In this document: in pieces, positions 24,701-33,750 of the stretch
Layout: every line of letters begins with the position of its first letter
How positions within the stretch are numbered: the stretch's first letter is position 1
Assembly (NCBI GenBank): GCA_023430465.1
Contig: JAEZAM010000036.1
Location: forward strand, 1 to 64,000
Reading direction: 5' to 3'
Source of the DNA: Bacteroidota bacterium
GTDB lineage: Bacteria > Bacteroidota > Bacteroidia > Chitinophagales > Chitinophagaceae
Length of the DNA stretch: 64,000 bases
The notes under the pieces: generated by a model
Database searches by the model: none
What the model was told of the DNA's origin: nothing
What the model saw: the letters and a program-made list of their open reading frames with translations, nothing else
Program-made: the position numbers and the translations under genes

Positions 24701-25879
24701 CTGTTTAACCTGCTTTCCAATGCCTTCAAGTATACACCCGGGGGCGGTAATGTTACCGTAGAGGTCCTTTATTCGGCAGGCGAAAATGCAGAGCTTGAAC
24801 TGCATGTTCGCGACACGGGTATCGGCATCCAGCCCGACATGAAGGAAAAAATCTTTGAACGGTTCTATCAGCTTGATGTGCCCGGTTCTATACAGGGGAC
24901 GGGCAGCGGTATCGGCCTGGTGATCACAAAGGAGTTTGTCAAACTGCACGGAGGCCGCATAGAGGTGGAGAGTGAACCGGAAAAGGGGACGGATTTTATT
25001 GTATTCCTGCCCGTTCATGATGAAGTGCCAGAGCCAGGAATGAAAGACGAGGTGTTGCTGCAGCCATTGGCCCCGGTGCATCTCAATGGTGAGCAGGAGG
25101 ATGTTGATAAATCAACGATCCTGCTGGTCGAGGACAATGAGGATTTCAGGTTTTATTTAAAGGACAACCTGAAGCAGTTTTATAATGTGATCGAAGCGAT
25201 GAACGGGAAACTGGGTTGGGAAAAGGCGAAGGAACATCAGCCGGACCTGGTTGTGTCCGATATCATGATGCCGCTGATGAATGGCATTGAGTTGTCACGA
25301 AAAATAAAATCCGATCCGCGAACATCGCATATCCCGGTGGTACTGCTAACAGCCATGACCAATGACGAGACCGAACTGGAGGGTTTCCGCGCGGGTATCA
25401 ACGATTACATCAGCAAACCCTTCACATTTGAGATTCTGGCCTCCCGCATCAGGAACCTCCTTGCCCTTAGGGAACAGATAAGGAAGAGATTTGTCGAGCA
25501 GGTGGATATCCGACCGGCAGATGTTGCAGCAACGCCGGTGGACGAAATCTTTATAAAAGAAGCCTTCGACGCTGTGGAGCGAAACATGGACAATCCCGAC
25601 TTTTCTGTAGAAGACCTGAGCCGCGATCTCCACATGAGCCGGGTTGCTCTATATAAAAAGATCTTGTCGGTCACGGGGAAAACACCCATCGAGTTCATCC
25701 GCATCATGCGGCTCAAGCGGGCCGCTCAAATGTTGCAGGGTGACTCCCGAACAATCGCGGAAATCGCCTATGCAGTGGGGTACAATAACCCAAAAATCTT
25801 CAGCAGGTATTTTAAGGAAGAGTTTGGTCAGACCCCGACTCAATACCAGTCCGGTAGCAATGGTTCTTCAAATTCATGA
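21794..25879 (+). CDS. Hybrid two-component system regulator (HTCS) of the PUL
   Basis: 1361 aa, a one-chain sensor and transcription factor. The GTG start gives a signal peptide (MAKLLITILFLFLFACARAQ). The periplasmic part holds two seven-bladed Reg_prop propellers (repeats such as DDKGIIWLGTYKQGISFY) and a Y_Y_Y domain (about 720-795). One TM segment lies at about 803-826. HisKA follows with H860 (NVSHEFRTPLSLI), then HATPase_c (NLLSNAFKYT; GTGSGIGL), a receiver with D1156 (VSDIMMPLMNG) and a C-terminal AraC HTH pair (SRDLHMSRVALYKKILSVTG; IAEIAYAVGYNNPKIFSRYF). HTCS proteins bind an oligosaccharide from the target glycan and activate the adjacent PUL. TATATTTG at 21781 is a promoter-like -7 element very close to the start. 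Confidence 0.96.
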   Translation: MAKLLITILFLFLFACARAQMVPYSFSRLTIRNGLSSNQVNSFYKDPQGFLWIGTMSGLNRYDGYQFRVFTHDSRDTNTISDDYISRILEGPENKLWIDTRNGLNIFDPLTEKFSRNPAAHFQRGGMNITTLTDLKKDRRGNYWFLGDRQLLYRQNAAGGPATLIHRSLYQQDEMAAFDFDSKGHCQVLHRNGTVTIINAETGRIIQSYRLPGQIFNGVQASFLFFIDRQDQLWITGSGGSPTSVLWYDPVTTAARYLDRENATYRLNSNLVISIQQDDNGNMWFATDHGGVNIFNKKTGVVQYILHDDDQSTSLSQNSINTAFKDDKGIIWLGTYKQGISFYHENIVKFPLMRRRLSDPQSLPFDDVNKFVEDKNGNVWIGTNGGGLIYFNRKTNRFQQFWHEPDNDNSISNNVIVSLFIDRDDKLWIGSYYGGLDCYSNGKFTHFRHDPANPYSISDNRVWEIYEDRKGELWVGTMYGLNRFDRASHRFNRVSSYRPNSIASDYICAFAEDASGSLWIGTDNGIDLIDTLQRVTHYGAASSGLSNNNILSLLVDSRGLIWAGTRDGLNVFDQATGKFRSFHMRDGLPGNTVLNILEDRQHRLWISTNNGLAVLQVNNNKQGVSFRAISYDQSDGLQGTEFNENAALRLSTGELIFGGANGFNIFDPATIRPGGLAAPVVLTQLQLFNKPVGIGEQIGNRVLLAQSISHTNRIDLKHNENMLSLEFASLNYSNPEKVRYAYLLEGFNKEWVYTTGAMRRAVYTNLDPGTYVFRVRAANEEGVWGEARALLTIHIRSPFWKTPLAFMLYVLVAGLILVFARKLLLDRAHMRFEVAQQRKEAERIQQLDALKTKFFTNVSHEFRTPLSLILSPLDKIIRKSGDADQKKQLQLVQRNAKRLLNLVNQLLDFRKMEVQQFRLHPTREDIISFIQDITTSFSDISEKRNILLEFRANVASLSMMFDRDKLEKILFNLLSNAFKYTPGGGNVTVEVLYSAGENAELELHVRDTGIGIQPDMKEKIFERFYQLDVPGSIQGTGSGIGLVITKEFVKLHGGRIEVESEPEKGTDFIVFLPVHDEVPEPGMKDEVLLQPLAPVHLNGEQEDVDKSTILLVEDNEDFRFYLKDNLKQFYNVIEAMNGKLGWEKAKEHQPDLVVSDIMMPLMNGIELSRKIKSDPRTSHIPVVLLTAMTNDETELEGFRAGINDYISKPFTFEILASRIRNLLALREQIRKRFVEQVDIRPADVAATPVDEIFIKEAFDAVERNMDNPDFSVEDLSRDLHMSRVALYKKILSVTGKTPIEFIRIMRLKRAAQMLQGDSRTIAEIAYAVGYNNPKIFSRYFKEEFGQTPTQYQSGSNGSSNS

Positions 25880-25911
25880 TTGATTATCAATCTATTAATA
25901 TCTTCCCGGAA

Positions 25912-25950
25912 CATTTGATACCCTAGTTAGAAACAAATGGCTACCCTGTT
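25912..25950 (+). promoter_or_regulatory. Candidate HTCS operator/promoter of the PUL
   Basis: Between the HTCS gene and the GH31 gene, GnTACCCT occurs twice in direct orientation (TGATACCCTA at 25916 and GGCTACCCTG at 25940), 23 bp apart, close to the spacing used by AraC-type HTCS proteins. CATTTG and CAAATG form an inverted pair around the first copy. Assignment rests on position and repeat structure. Confidence 0.35.
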
Positions 25951-26011
25951 TTGCGCCGGGGGCCAGTAGTTTTAAGGCAGGAACTATCTGTTTAACGACC
26001 ATTTGCCTGCT

Positions 26012-28873
26012 ATGAAATTATTGAACTGGTGCCTCTTCCTCCTGGTGGCTTTTTCTGTCCTTAACGCGGATGCAGGACAGCATCCGCGATACCAGGAAAT
26101 GGAAGACGGCGTGATCGTTTATCCCGACGAATCTTTCTCCGGTGGCACACGGGCAGTCCGGCTCCAGGTGATCAATGATCATATTATCCGGGTCATCGCC
26201 ACTCCCGGAAAAGAATTTCCCCCGATCACAAGTCTTATCGCTGTCCCCCGTCCGGCAAATGCCGCAACATGGAATCTTGTTCCCGGCGACAATAAGGAAA
26301 AGCTCACTATACGGACCAGGCTGCTCACGGCAAATGCTGACCTCCGCACCGGGGCCGTAAACTTCCGGGATGTGAATGGCCAGGTTATTCTTGCCGAGAA
26401 ACTTACAGGCCGACATTTTTACCCCACCGTTTCCGAAGGAAGCCGGACATTCCGGATCCGCCAGCAATTTCAAACGACGCCGGATGATGCGTGGTATGGG
26501 CTCGGCCAGCATCATGATGGTGCGGTGAACTACCGGGGTGACCAGGTATTCCTTTTTCAAAACAATACTGAGGTGGCCGTCCCTTTTCTTGTTTCAAAGA
26601 AAAATTATGGCATCCTCTGGGACAACAACTCGATCAGTGTAGCGGGTGATACAAGGACATACAAGGAGCTTTCGGCACTTAAGTTGGTTTCATCCACCGG
26701 TGAGCAGGGTTGGCTGACAACGACCTATATAAATTCAAGAACCGGCAACGAGGCAGTGCTGCGGAAGCCGGAATCTTCTATCAGGTATGAATTCCTGAAT
26801 GATTCAAAACTTCACTTACCCGCTGAATTCAAGCCCGCTGATGGCAGGGTAATGTGGGAAGGTACCGTAGCATCGGAGTTTGATGGTATACACAAGTTCC
26901 GCCTGACCTATGGCGGTTATATAAAAATATGGATGGATGAAAAACTGGTGCTGGACCGGTGGCGGGTTTGCTGGAACCCGTCATTGGCTATCATCGATGC
27001 GCCGTTTCGCAAAAATGTTCCTGTGAAACTGAGGATCGAATGGATCCCGGACGGCGGCGAGTCATATCTCTCGATGAAATGGCTGGAGCCACCAGTTGAT
27101 GACGATAAAGATGCGTTTGGATTTGATTCGGAAAGCGGGCAGCAACTGGATTACTATTTTATCTATGGAAGCAACAGCGACGAGGTAATAAGCGGTTTCC
27201 GTCAGCTAACCGGCAAGGCCACGATCTTGCCCATATGGACTTTTGGATTCTGGCAAAGCCGTGAACGCTACAAAACGCAGGATGAAATCCTGCAGACCGT
27301 CCAGGAATTCCGGAAGAGAAAGATCGGCCTGGATAACATCGTGCTCGATTGGAGCTATTGGAAGGAACAGGAGTGGGGCAGCCAGGAGTTTGAGGCAGCC
27401 CGGTTTCCAAACCCCGACAGCATGATCAGTGTGTTGCATAAGAAATACAACACCCGTTTCACCATATCTGTCTGGCCGAAATTCTATGAGGGTATCAAGG
27501 CGTATGAACATTTCCAGGAAAAAGGATGGCTGTATAAAAGAAATGTAGCAGACCGGCAACGGGATTGGATTGCAAAAGGATATGTGTCCACGTTCTATGA
27601 TGCGTTCAACCCCGATGCACAAAAAGGTTTCTGGAAATTATTATCGGAAAAGCTTTATCACCGTGGCATAGACGGCTGGTGGATGGATGCAAGCGAACCG
27701 GATATCCTGTCCAATGTCAGCCCACAGAAACGCAAAGAGCAAATGTCGCCTGTAGCAACTGGCCTCACATCAGAGTACCTCAATGCTTATCCGTTAGTGA
27801 ATGCGCAGGGTATCTATGAGGGTCAGCGGGCGGAGGATCCGAATAAACGTGTATTCATCCTGACACGTTCAGCTTTTCCTGGTATACAGCGGTATGCGGC
27901 GGCAACATGGAGCGGCGATATTGCCAGTCGCTGGCATGATATGCGCAACCAGATCAGTGCAGGCATCAATTTTTCCCTTTCCGGCCTGCCATACTGGTCG
28001 ATGGATATAGGAGGCTTTGCCGTAGAGCGTCGGTTTGAAAAGCCCAATCCTGCGGACCTGGAGGAGTGGCGCGAACTGAATGCAAGGTGGTACCAGTTTG
28101 GCGCATTTGTGCCGCTGTTCCGCGTGCATGGGCAGTTTCCCTTCCGTGAGATCTACAATGTATCGCCGGAGGGTCATGCGAGTTATAATAGCATGACCTA
28201 TTATAATAAACTTCGGTATCGCCTGCTTCCTTATATCTACTCCACTGCGGCGCGGGTATATCACGAGGATTATACGATCATGCGTGGACTGGTAATGGAT
28301 TTTGCAGCCGATTCCAGCGTCACGGATATCGCAGACCAGTACATGTTTGGTTCTTCGCTGCTGGTCAATCCTGTTTATACACAGGGCGCATTGAACCGGT
28401 CCGTTTATCTTCCTGCGGGAGGTGGCTGGTATGACATGTATGACGGGAAATATTTCCAGGGAAAACAAACTATCACCGCAGAGGCGCCATACGAGCGGAT
28501 GCCGGTTTTTGTAAAGGCCGGTGCGATCATCCCGACAGGTCCCGATCTGCAATACACACAGGAACGCAAGGCTGATACATTGTTGCTGCACATCTATGCC
28601 GGCCAGGATGGACATTTCCGCTTGTATGAAGATGACGGTCTGAGTTATGGCTATGAGCGTGGGGAGTCATCTGTAATCGACATTCATTATGATGATAAGT
28701 TAAGGCAAGTGATAATCAGCGACAGGAAAGGCAGTTTCCCCGGGATGTTGAAGAAGCGCAATTTCCTGCTCCATTATATTACACCGGCCAGGCCATCAGG
28801 AATAGATCAAAAGCCGATGGAGAAGACAATAAGATATACTGGTAAAAAGAAAACGATAAACCTTCATAACTAA
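26012..28873 (+). CDS. GH31 glycoside hydrolase with PA14 insertion, probable alpha-xylosidase
   Basis: 953-aa secreted or periplasmic enzyme with signal peptide MKLLNWCLFLLVAFSVLNADAG. After the N-terminal galactose-mutarotase-like domain a PA14 domain lies at about 268-360 (GTVASEFDGIHKFRLTYGGY, IKIWMDEKLVLDRWR), as in xyloglucan-active GH31 alpha-xylosidases. The catalytic barrel follows, with nucleophile D559 (WWMDASEPD) and acid/base D636 (WSGDIASRW), and a C-terminal DUF5110-like beta region (YAGQDGHFRLYEDDGLSYGY). It would remove terminal alpha-xylose from oligosaccharides. Alpha-glucosidase activity cannot be excluded. First enzyme of the PUL, followed after 27 bp by susC. Confidence 0.88.
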   Translation: MKLLNWCLFLLVAFSVLNADAGQHPRYQEMEDGVIVYPDESFSGGTRAVRLQVINDHIIRVIATPGKEFPPITSLIAVPRPANAATWNLVPGDNKEKLTIRTRLLTANADLRTGAVNFRDVNGQVILAEKLTGRHFYPTVSEGSRTFRIRQQFQTTPDDAWYGLGQHHDGAVNYRGDQVFLFQNNTEVAVPFLVSKKNYGILWDNNSISVAGDTRTYKELSALKLVSSTGEQGWLTTTYINSRTGNEAVLRKPESSIRYEFLNDSKLHLPAEFKPADGRVMWEGTVASEFDGIHKFRLTYGGYIKIWMDEKLVLDRWRVCWNPSLAIIDAPFRKNVPVKLRIEWIPDGGESYLSMKWLEPPVDDDKDAFGFDSESGQQLDYYFIYGSNSDEVISGFRQLTGKATILPIWTFGFWQSRERYKTQDEILQTVQEFRKRKIGLDNIVLDWSYWKEQEWGSQEFEAARFPNPDSMISVLHKKYNTRFTISVWPKFYEGIKAYEHFQEKGWLYKRNVADRQRDWIAKGYVSTFYDAFNPDAQKGFWKLLSEKLYHRGIDGWWMDASEPDILSNVSPQKRKEQMSPVATGLTSEYLNAYPLVNAQGIYEGQRAEDPNKRVFILTRSAFPGIQRYAAATWSGDIASRWHDMRNQISAGINFSLSGLPYWSMDIGGFAVERRFEKPNPADLEEWRELNARWYQFGAFVPLFRVHGQFPFREIYNVSPEGHASYNSMTYYNKLRYRLLPYIYSTAARVYHEDYTIMRGLVMDFAADSSVTDIADQYMFGSSLLVNPVYTQGALNRSVYLPAGGGWYDMYDGKYFQGKQTITAEAPYERMPVFVKAGAIIPTGPDLQYTQERKADTLLLHIYAGQDGHFRLYEDDGLSYGYERGESSVIDIHYDDKLRQVIISDRKGSFPGMLKKRNFLLHYITPARPSGIDQKPMEKTIRYTGKKKTINLHN

Positions 28874-28900
28874 ACCCGATTAACAATTAACACTGCTTGT

Positions 28901-31900
28901 ATGAAAAATTCAATGATCATCACGGGTAAATGGAAGACCTGTATGATGCTATTTTTTTCCTTCCTGCTTCTGTCGAGCCAGCTCGCTGCACAGCAGCCGG
29001 CACGAAGGATCACAGGTAAGGTGACGGCACAAACTTCCGGTGCCATCATTCCCGGTACGACGGTTTCGGTAAAGGGAACGAGAAACATTACCACCACCGA
29101 TAACAATGGTAACTATGCCATCGATGCGGCTACGGGTGAGACGCTTGTTTTTACTTCGGTCGGCTATGCTGTGCGTGAAGAAAAGGTAGGCGCTTCATCG
29201 ATTATCGACATTGCCCTCACGCAGGATTTCGTGAACATGCAGGATGTGGTGGTGATAGGGTATGGATCCATGAAGAAAACCGATCTCAGCAGTTCGCAGG
29301 TAACCGTTACATCTGCTGATCTTCAGAAAACGATCAACACCAGTTTTGACCAGGCATTACAGGGCCGCGCAGCCAACGTGTTCGTGAGCCAGAGCAGTGC
29401 TCAGCCAGGTGCTGCTCCTTCTGTGGTCATACGCGGACTGAACTCCCTCACGGGCAGCACGCAACCGCTTTATGTGATTGATGGGGTGCAGATCAAACCT
29501 GACAATGTATCCGACGGTCCTTATAATCATCCATCGGGCTTTTCCAACATATTATCCGCTATCAACCCGGATGACATCGAAACCATCAATATCCTCCAGG
29601 GCCCGGCAGCTACTGCAATCTTCGGTGCAGCCGGTGGATCAGGTGTAGTGATGATCACCACTAAAAAAGGAAAGGCAGGCGAATCAAAGGTTACGTTGAG
29701 CACACTGCTTACCATGCAGGACCGGCCCGAAGAAATCGCCATGATGAAGCTGCCCGATTATGCACGATTCCGCAACGAGATGGAACGTGCCGGCGGTATG
29801 CCCAGTGAAGTGACATATGCTGACCCCACCGTGCTCGGCCCCGGCACCAACTGGCAGGATGCGCTCTATCGCCGCACGCTGCTGCAGAAGCATGCGATCT
29901 CCCTGAGTGGTGGTACAGACAAAACACATTTCTATCTTTCGGGTGAATATTTCAACCAGGAAGGTATTGCACCTGGATCAGGCTTTCAACGGTATGCCAC
30001 GCGACTCAACCTGGACAACCAGGCACGGCACTGGCTCAAGGTCGGCGTCAACCTTACCGCCGCGCAAACAAAAGAAAAAGTAAACACAACCAATGCGGGC
30101 ATCATCCAGCTTGCTCTCCAGCAGAATCCAGGTGTGCCGGTAAAAAACCCCGATGGTAGTTGGGGTGGGCCCGCCACCACGCAGTTTCAGTACACCAACC
30201 CGGTGATGATCGCGAACATTTACAATGATTATAATAAATCGACCTCGGTAATCGGCGGCCTTTATGCCAATGTAAACCTGGCCAAAGGTCTTGTGTGGTA
30301 CAATGAGTCAAACGGAAGTCTCCAGTACACAAATTACTATTCATTCCATCCCGGTTATACTGCCGGTGGTTTCATCGTACCCCAATCCGCTGCCACATCC
30401 AGCAGAACAGCGGGTAACAACTACTGGTGGAATTTCAATACGCGCCTCCAATATGACCTGCGCCTGGAAAAGCATGCCTTTACATTTATGGCAGGGCACG
30501 AGGCACAAGCCTGGCAGTATGAAGGTCTAAGCGGATCACGGACCAATTTCATCACCAACACCGTGGAAGAACTTTCCGGTGGTGATGCCAGCAGCATCTC
30601 CAATGTAAGCAATAACAGTAACCGGGGTGACGGCGCAGCGGAATCTTACTTCGGTCGGATCAACTATGTGTTCAATGATAAGTATATCCTGCTCGGTACC
30701 ATGCGTGCGGATGGAGCTTCGAGCTTCGGCCCTGACAAGCGCTGGGGCTATTTCCCTGCCGTGGCTGCTGCATGGAAAATCTCCGAAGAGAACTTTATGA
30801 AATCGCTCAGCAGCGTCAATGAATTGAAACTCCGGGTTGAGTACGGTCTGTCTGGTAATCGCAGCATTGGCGGTGGAGGTATATTCGCCATCCTGCAGAC
30901 AGTTCCTACGGCCTGGGGCCCTGGTTTCCTTTCCCAAAATTTCAACAACCCATTGCTGCAATGGGAAACAGCCAAGACCACCAACATCGGTCTTGACCTG
31001 CACATGTTTAACAATCGCCTGGAAGTAATCGCCGATGCCTATGTCAAGAATCTCACTGACCTGCTCATCGTTGCACCGGATGCATACACCTATGGCGGAG
31101 ATATCTCTTACTCTCCCGGCTACCTGCAATGGCCCACTACCAATGCCGGTGGTATGCGTAACCGCGGTTTTGGTATCACTGTTAATACTGTCAACATCAG
31201 CAACAAGGACCTGACCTGGAAGACCGGACTCAATGTATCAGTGGATCGCAATAAAATCACTAAGCTTCCCGCACCTATCAATCCTGTATGGGGTGGTACT
31301 ACGTATCAATTCCAGACACAGCAGGGCGCTACGGCCAGCCTGATCATGGGCTATATCGCTGAAGGTCTTTTCCAGGACCGGGAAGATATTGCAACGCATG
31401 CCGTGCAGACTGCCAATGGTGTGATGACCATCAGCCCCACACAGGGCACATGGGTGGGTGATATCAAGTTCAAAGACCTGAACAAAGACGGCGTCATCAA
31501 TCAGCTCGATCGCACAGTGATTGGCAATCCATGGCCGAAATTCACATTCGGCTTCAACAACGCGCTCAGTTATAAGAATTTTGATTTGAATATCTTCTTC
31601 ACCGGATCTTCCGGCAATGATATCTTCAATTTTCCTCGTTACCAGAATGAGATACCAGGTAATAACGGCACGTTCGGTAACTACTATTATTCGGCGAGAA
31701 ATTTTGCCATTCCCAGCAGCTATAACGTAGCAGATGCGGCAACGGTTACCCTGACCAATCCGGGTGCCAACATTCCGCGTATCGCTCCCGGTGATCCGAA
31801 TGGCAATAACCGAATCAGCAGTTGGTTCGTGGAAGATGGGTCATACATCCGGTTGAAGAATATCTCGTTGAGCTACAGTCTGCCCTCGCGCCTGGCATCA

Positions 31901-32086
31901 AAGATCTCGATGCGTGGTTTGCGTGCAACGGTGAGCGCCCAGAACCTGTTTACCATCACGAACTACAGTGGTTATGATCCCGAGATCGGAATGGTGACGT
32001 ATGGCGGCACTATCATGGCTGGTCTCGATTCGGGCCGGTATCCGTCCGTACGCTTTTATTCATTTGGTCTGACCGCCGATTTTTAA
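28901..32086 (+). CDS. susC: SusC/RagA family TonB-linked outer membrane transporter
   Basis: 1061 aa. A signal peptide (to LSSQLAAQ, about residue 31) is followed by a carboxypeptidase-regulatory-like domain (RITGKVTAQTSGAIIPGTTV, to about 100). The TonB plug follows, with the typical DVVVIGYGSMKKTDLSSSQV, ALQGRAANVFVSQSS and PLYVIDGV, and a long 22-strand barrel ending in an aromatic strand (FYSFGLTADF). SusC proteins import oligosaccharides across the outer membrane using TonB energy, with SusD as lid. It is 18 bp upstream of susD. Confidence 0.97.
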   Translation: MKNSMIITGKWKTCMMLFFSFLLLSSQLAAQQPARRITGKVTAQTSGAIIPGTTVSVKGTRNITTTDNNGNYAIDAATGETLVFTSVGYAVREEKVGASSIIDIALTQDFVNMQDVVVIGYGSMKKTDLSSSQVTVTSADLQKTINTSFDQALQGRAANVFVSQSSAQPGAAPSVVIRGLNSLTGSTQPLYVIDGVQIKPDNVSDGPYNHPSGFSNILSAINPDDIETINILQGPAATAIFGAAGGSGVVMITTKKGKAGESKVTLSTLLTMQDRPEEIAMMKLPDYARFRNEMERAGGMPSEVTYADPTVLGPGTNWQDALYRRTLLQKHAISLSGGTDKTHFYLSGEYFNQEGIAPGSGFQRYATRLNLDNQARHWLKVGVNLTAAQTKEKVNTTNAGIIQLALQQNPGVPVKNPDGSWGGPATTQFQYTNPVMIANIYNDYNKSTSVIGGLYANVNLAKGLVWYNESNGSLQYTNYYSFHPGYTAGGFIVPQSAATSSRTAGNNYWWNFNTRLQYDLRLEKHAFTFMAGHEAQAWQYEGLSGSRTNFITNTVEELSGGDASSISNVSNNSNRGDGAAESYFGRINYVFNDKYILLGTMRADGASSFGPDKRWGYFPAVAAAWKISEENFMKSLSSVNELKLRVEYGLSGNRSIGGGGIFAILQTVPTAWGPGFLSQNFNNPLLQWETAKTTNIGLDLHMFNNRLEVIADAYVKNLTDLLIVAPDAYTYGGDISYSPGYLQWPTTNAGGMRNRGFGITVNTVNISNKDLTWKTGLNVSVDRNKITKLPAPINPVWGGTTYQFQTQQGATASLIMGYIAEGLFQDREDIATHAVQTANGVMTISPTQGTWVGDIKFKDLNKDGVINQLDRTVIGNPWPKFTFGFNNALSYKNFDLNIFFTGSSGNDIFNFPRYQNEIPGNNGTFGNYYYSARNFAIPSSYNVADAATVTLTNPGANIPRIAPGDPNGNNRISSWFVEDGSYIRLKNISLSYSLPSRLASKISMRGLRATVSAQNLFTITNYSGYDPEIGMVTYGGTIMAGLDSGRYPSVRFYSFGLTADF

Positions 32087-32104
32087 TCGAAAACCTACAA
32101 CATT

Positions 32105-33727
32105 ATGAAAAAGTCAATTTTATATATCACCCTGGTCACTGGCCTGTTCGCCGCCACTGGCTGTAAAAAGGATTTTCTTGACCGCCCACCGATCGATCAA
32201 CTTACCTCCGGTAATTTCTATACCACCGATGAAGAAGTGTATGCAGGGACAGCTCCGTTGTACAACATCGTTTGGTTTGATTATAATGACAAAGCCTTCC
32301 TGGCATTTGGCGAAGCCCGTGGAGGTAATCTGAATTCAAATGACCGTACGGCTTACATCCAGCATGCGCCATCGGCAACAGACAACGGCGCCTTGCTCCC
32401 CGCGTACAAGTCATTCTACAAGATCATTGCTCAAAGCAATATCACCATGAATTCCATCTCGAAGGGCGGGGCCGGCGTTTCGGATGCCGTACGGAAGGCG
32501 GGCCTCGGCGAGTGCCGCTTTATGAGAGCAATGGCTTATTTCTATCTCGTGGTAAACTGGGGTGCCGTACCGATCGTATATGATAACGTTGCCCAGCTTG
32601 GACAGCCGCCTGTAAAGAATAATATTGAGGACGTCTGGAAGTTCATCATCATGGACCTGAAGTTTGCAGCAGCGAATCTTCCAGCGACACCTGCCGCGCA
32701 GGGACGGGTTACCAAATGGTCGGCTGAAGGAATGCTTGCCAAAGCTTACCTCTATCGTTCAGGTTATGGTGCATCTGCAGGATCACGCAATCAGCAGGAC
32801 CTTGATTCAGCGGCCTTTTATGCAGGTGATGTGGTGCGCAACAGCGGACTGACACTTTATCCTGACTATGCAGGTCTGTTCAGGAGTGCCACCAACAACA
32901 GCTCCAATAACAATCCCGAAAGCCTGTTTTCTATCCAATGGATGCCATTCAGCCAGCCATGGGGAATCAATAATTCATTCCAGGCATACATGGCTTTCGA
33001 ATCAGCTATCCCAAATACAGGTGACGGCTGGGGTGCTGCCCAGGGAGTTTCCGCTGATGTGGTGAAATACTTTCTTGCGCACCCCGATGATTCTATTCGC
33101 CGCAAGCAGACGGCTATGTTCAACGGTGACACTTATCCTGAACTCAAGCAGGCTTCCGGTGGATTGAACTATACGGTCACCAATATTTCCAATGTAAAAA
33201 AATACATCATTGGTTCTCCTGCAGACAATGGCAACAAGGGCGGATTTATGACAGCCTACATCAACACCTATATGTTGCGGCTTGCTGAGGTCTATCTCAT
33301 TTATGCAGAAGCACTGCTGGGCAACAATGCCACAACAACAAATGCGGATGCTCTGCAATATTTCAATGCTGTAAGGGAAAGAGTGAACCTGGCACCAAAG
33401 GCCCAGATTAGCTTTGCTGATATTTTTCAGGAGAAACGTGTGGAAACGATCATGGAGGGGAGCGCATGGTACGAGATAGTACGGTGGTATTATTTCGATC
33501 CGGCTGCTGCCATGGCTTATGTTGCTGCACAGGATAAAGGAAATTATACACTTACCTGGAATGCCGGTACCAACAATCCAAGAGAGTATACAGCCGTATT
33601 TACTCCAGAGTACTATCCTGTAACGGAGTCAACCTTATATCTCCCATATCCGGAAGCGGAACTGGTCACCGCGCCAAGCCTCGCCGGTCCGCCGCAGCCA
33701 TTTGATTTCAGCAAACTGCCAGGTTAA
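32105..33727 (+). CDS. susD: SusD/RagB family outer membrane lipoprotein
   Basis: 540 aa with lipobox at C20 (LFAATGCKKDFLDRPP), the standard SusD start. The family's TPR-rich helical fold is indicated by SGNFYTTDEEVYAGTAPLYN, AEARFMRA-like GLGECRFMRAMAYFYLVVNW, and the C-terminal RLAEVYLIYAEALLGN and FQEKRVETIMEGSAWYEIVR. It caps the SusC pore and binds glycan at the cell surface. Substrate is suggested by the neighbouring enzymes. Confidence 0.97.
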   Translation: MKKSILYITLVTGLFAATGCKKDFLDRPPIDQLTSGNFYTTDEEVYAGTAPLYNIVWFDYNDKAFLAFGEARGGNLNSNDRTAYIQHAPSATDNGALLPAYKSFYKIIAQSNITMNSISKGGAGVSDAVRKAGLGECRFMRAMAYFYLVVNWGAVPIVYDNVAQLGQPPVKNNIEDVWKFIIMDLKFAAANLPATPAAQGRVTKWSAEGMLAKAYLYRSGYGASAGSRNQQDLDSAAFYAGDVVRNSGLTLYPDYAGLFRSATNNSSNNNPESLFSIQWMPFSQPWGINNSFQAYMAFESAIPNTGDGWGAAQGVSADVVKYFLAHPDDSIRRKQTAMFNGDTYPELKQASGGLNYTVTNISNVKKYIIGSPADNGNKGGFMTAYINTYMLRLAEVYLIYAEALLGNNATTTNADALQYFNAVRERVNLAPKAQISFADIFQEKRVETIMEGSAWYEIVRWYYFDPAAAMAYVAAQDKGNYTLTWNAGTNNPREYTAVFTPEYYPVTESTLYLPYPEAELVTAPSLAGPPQPFDFSKLPG

Positions 33728-33750
33728 TTAGTCAAATCAAAAGCAAGTCA

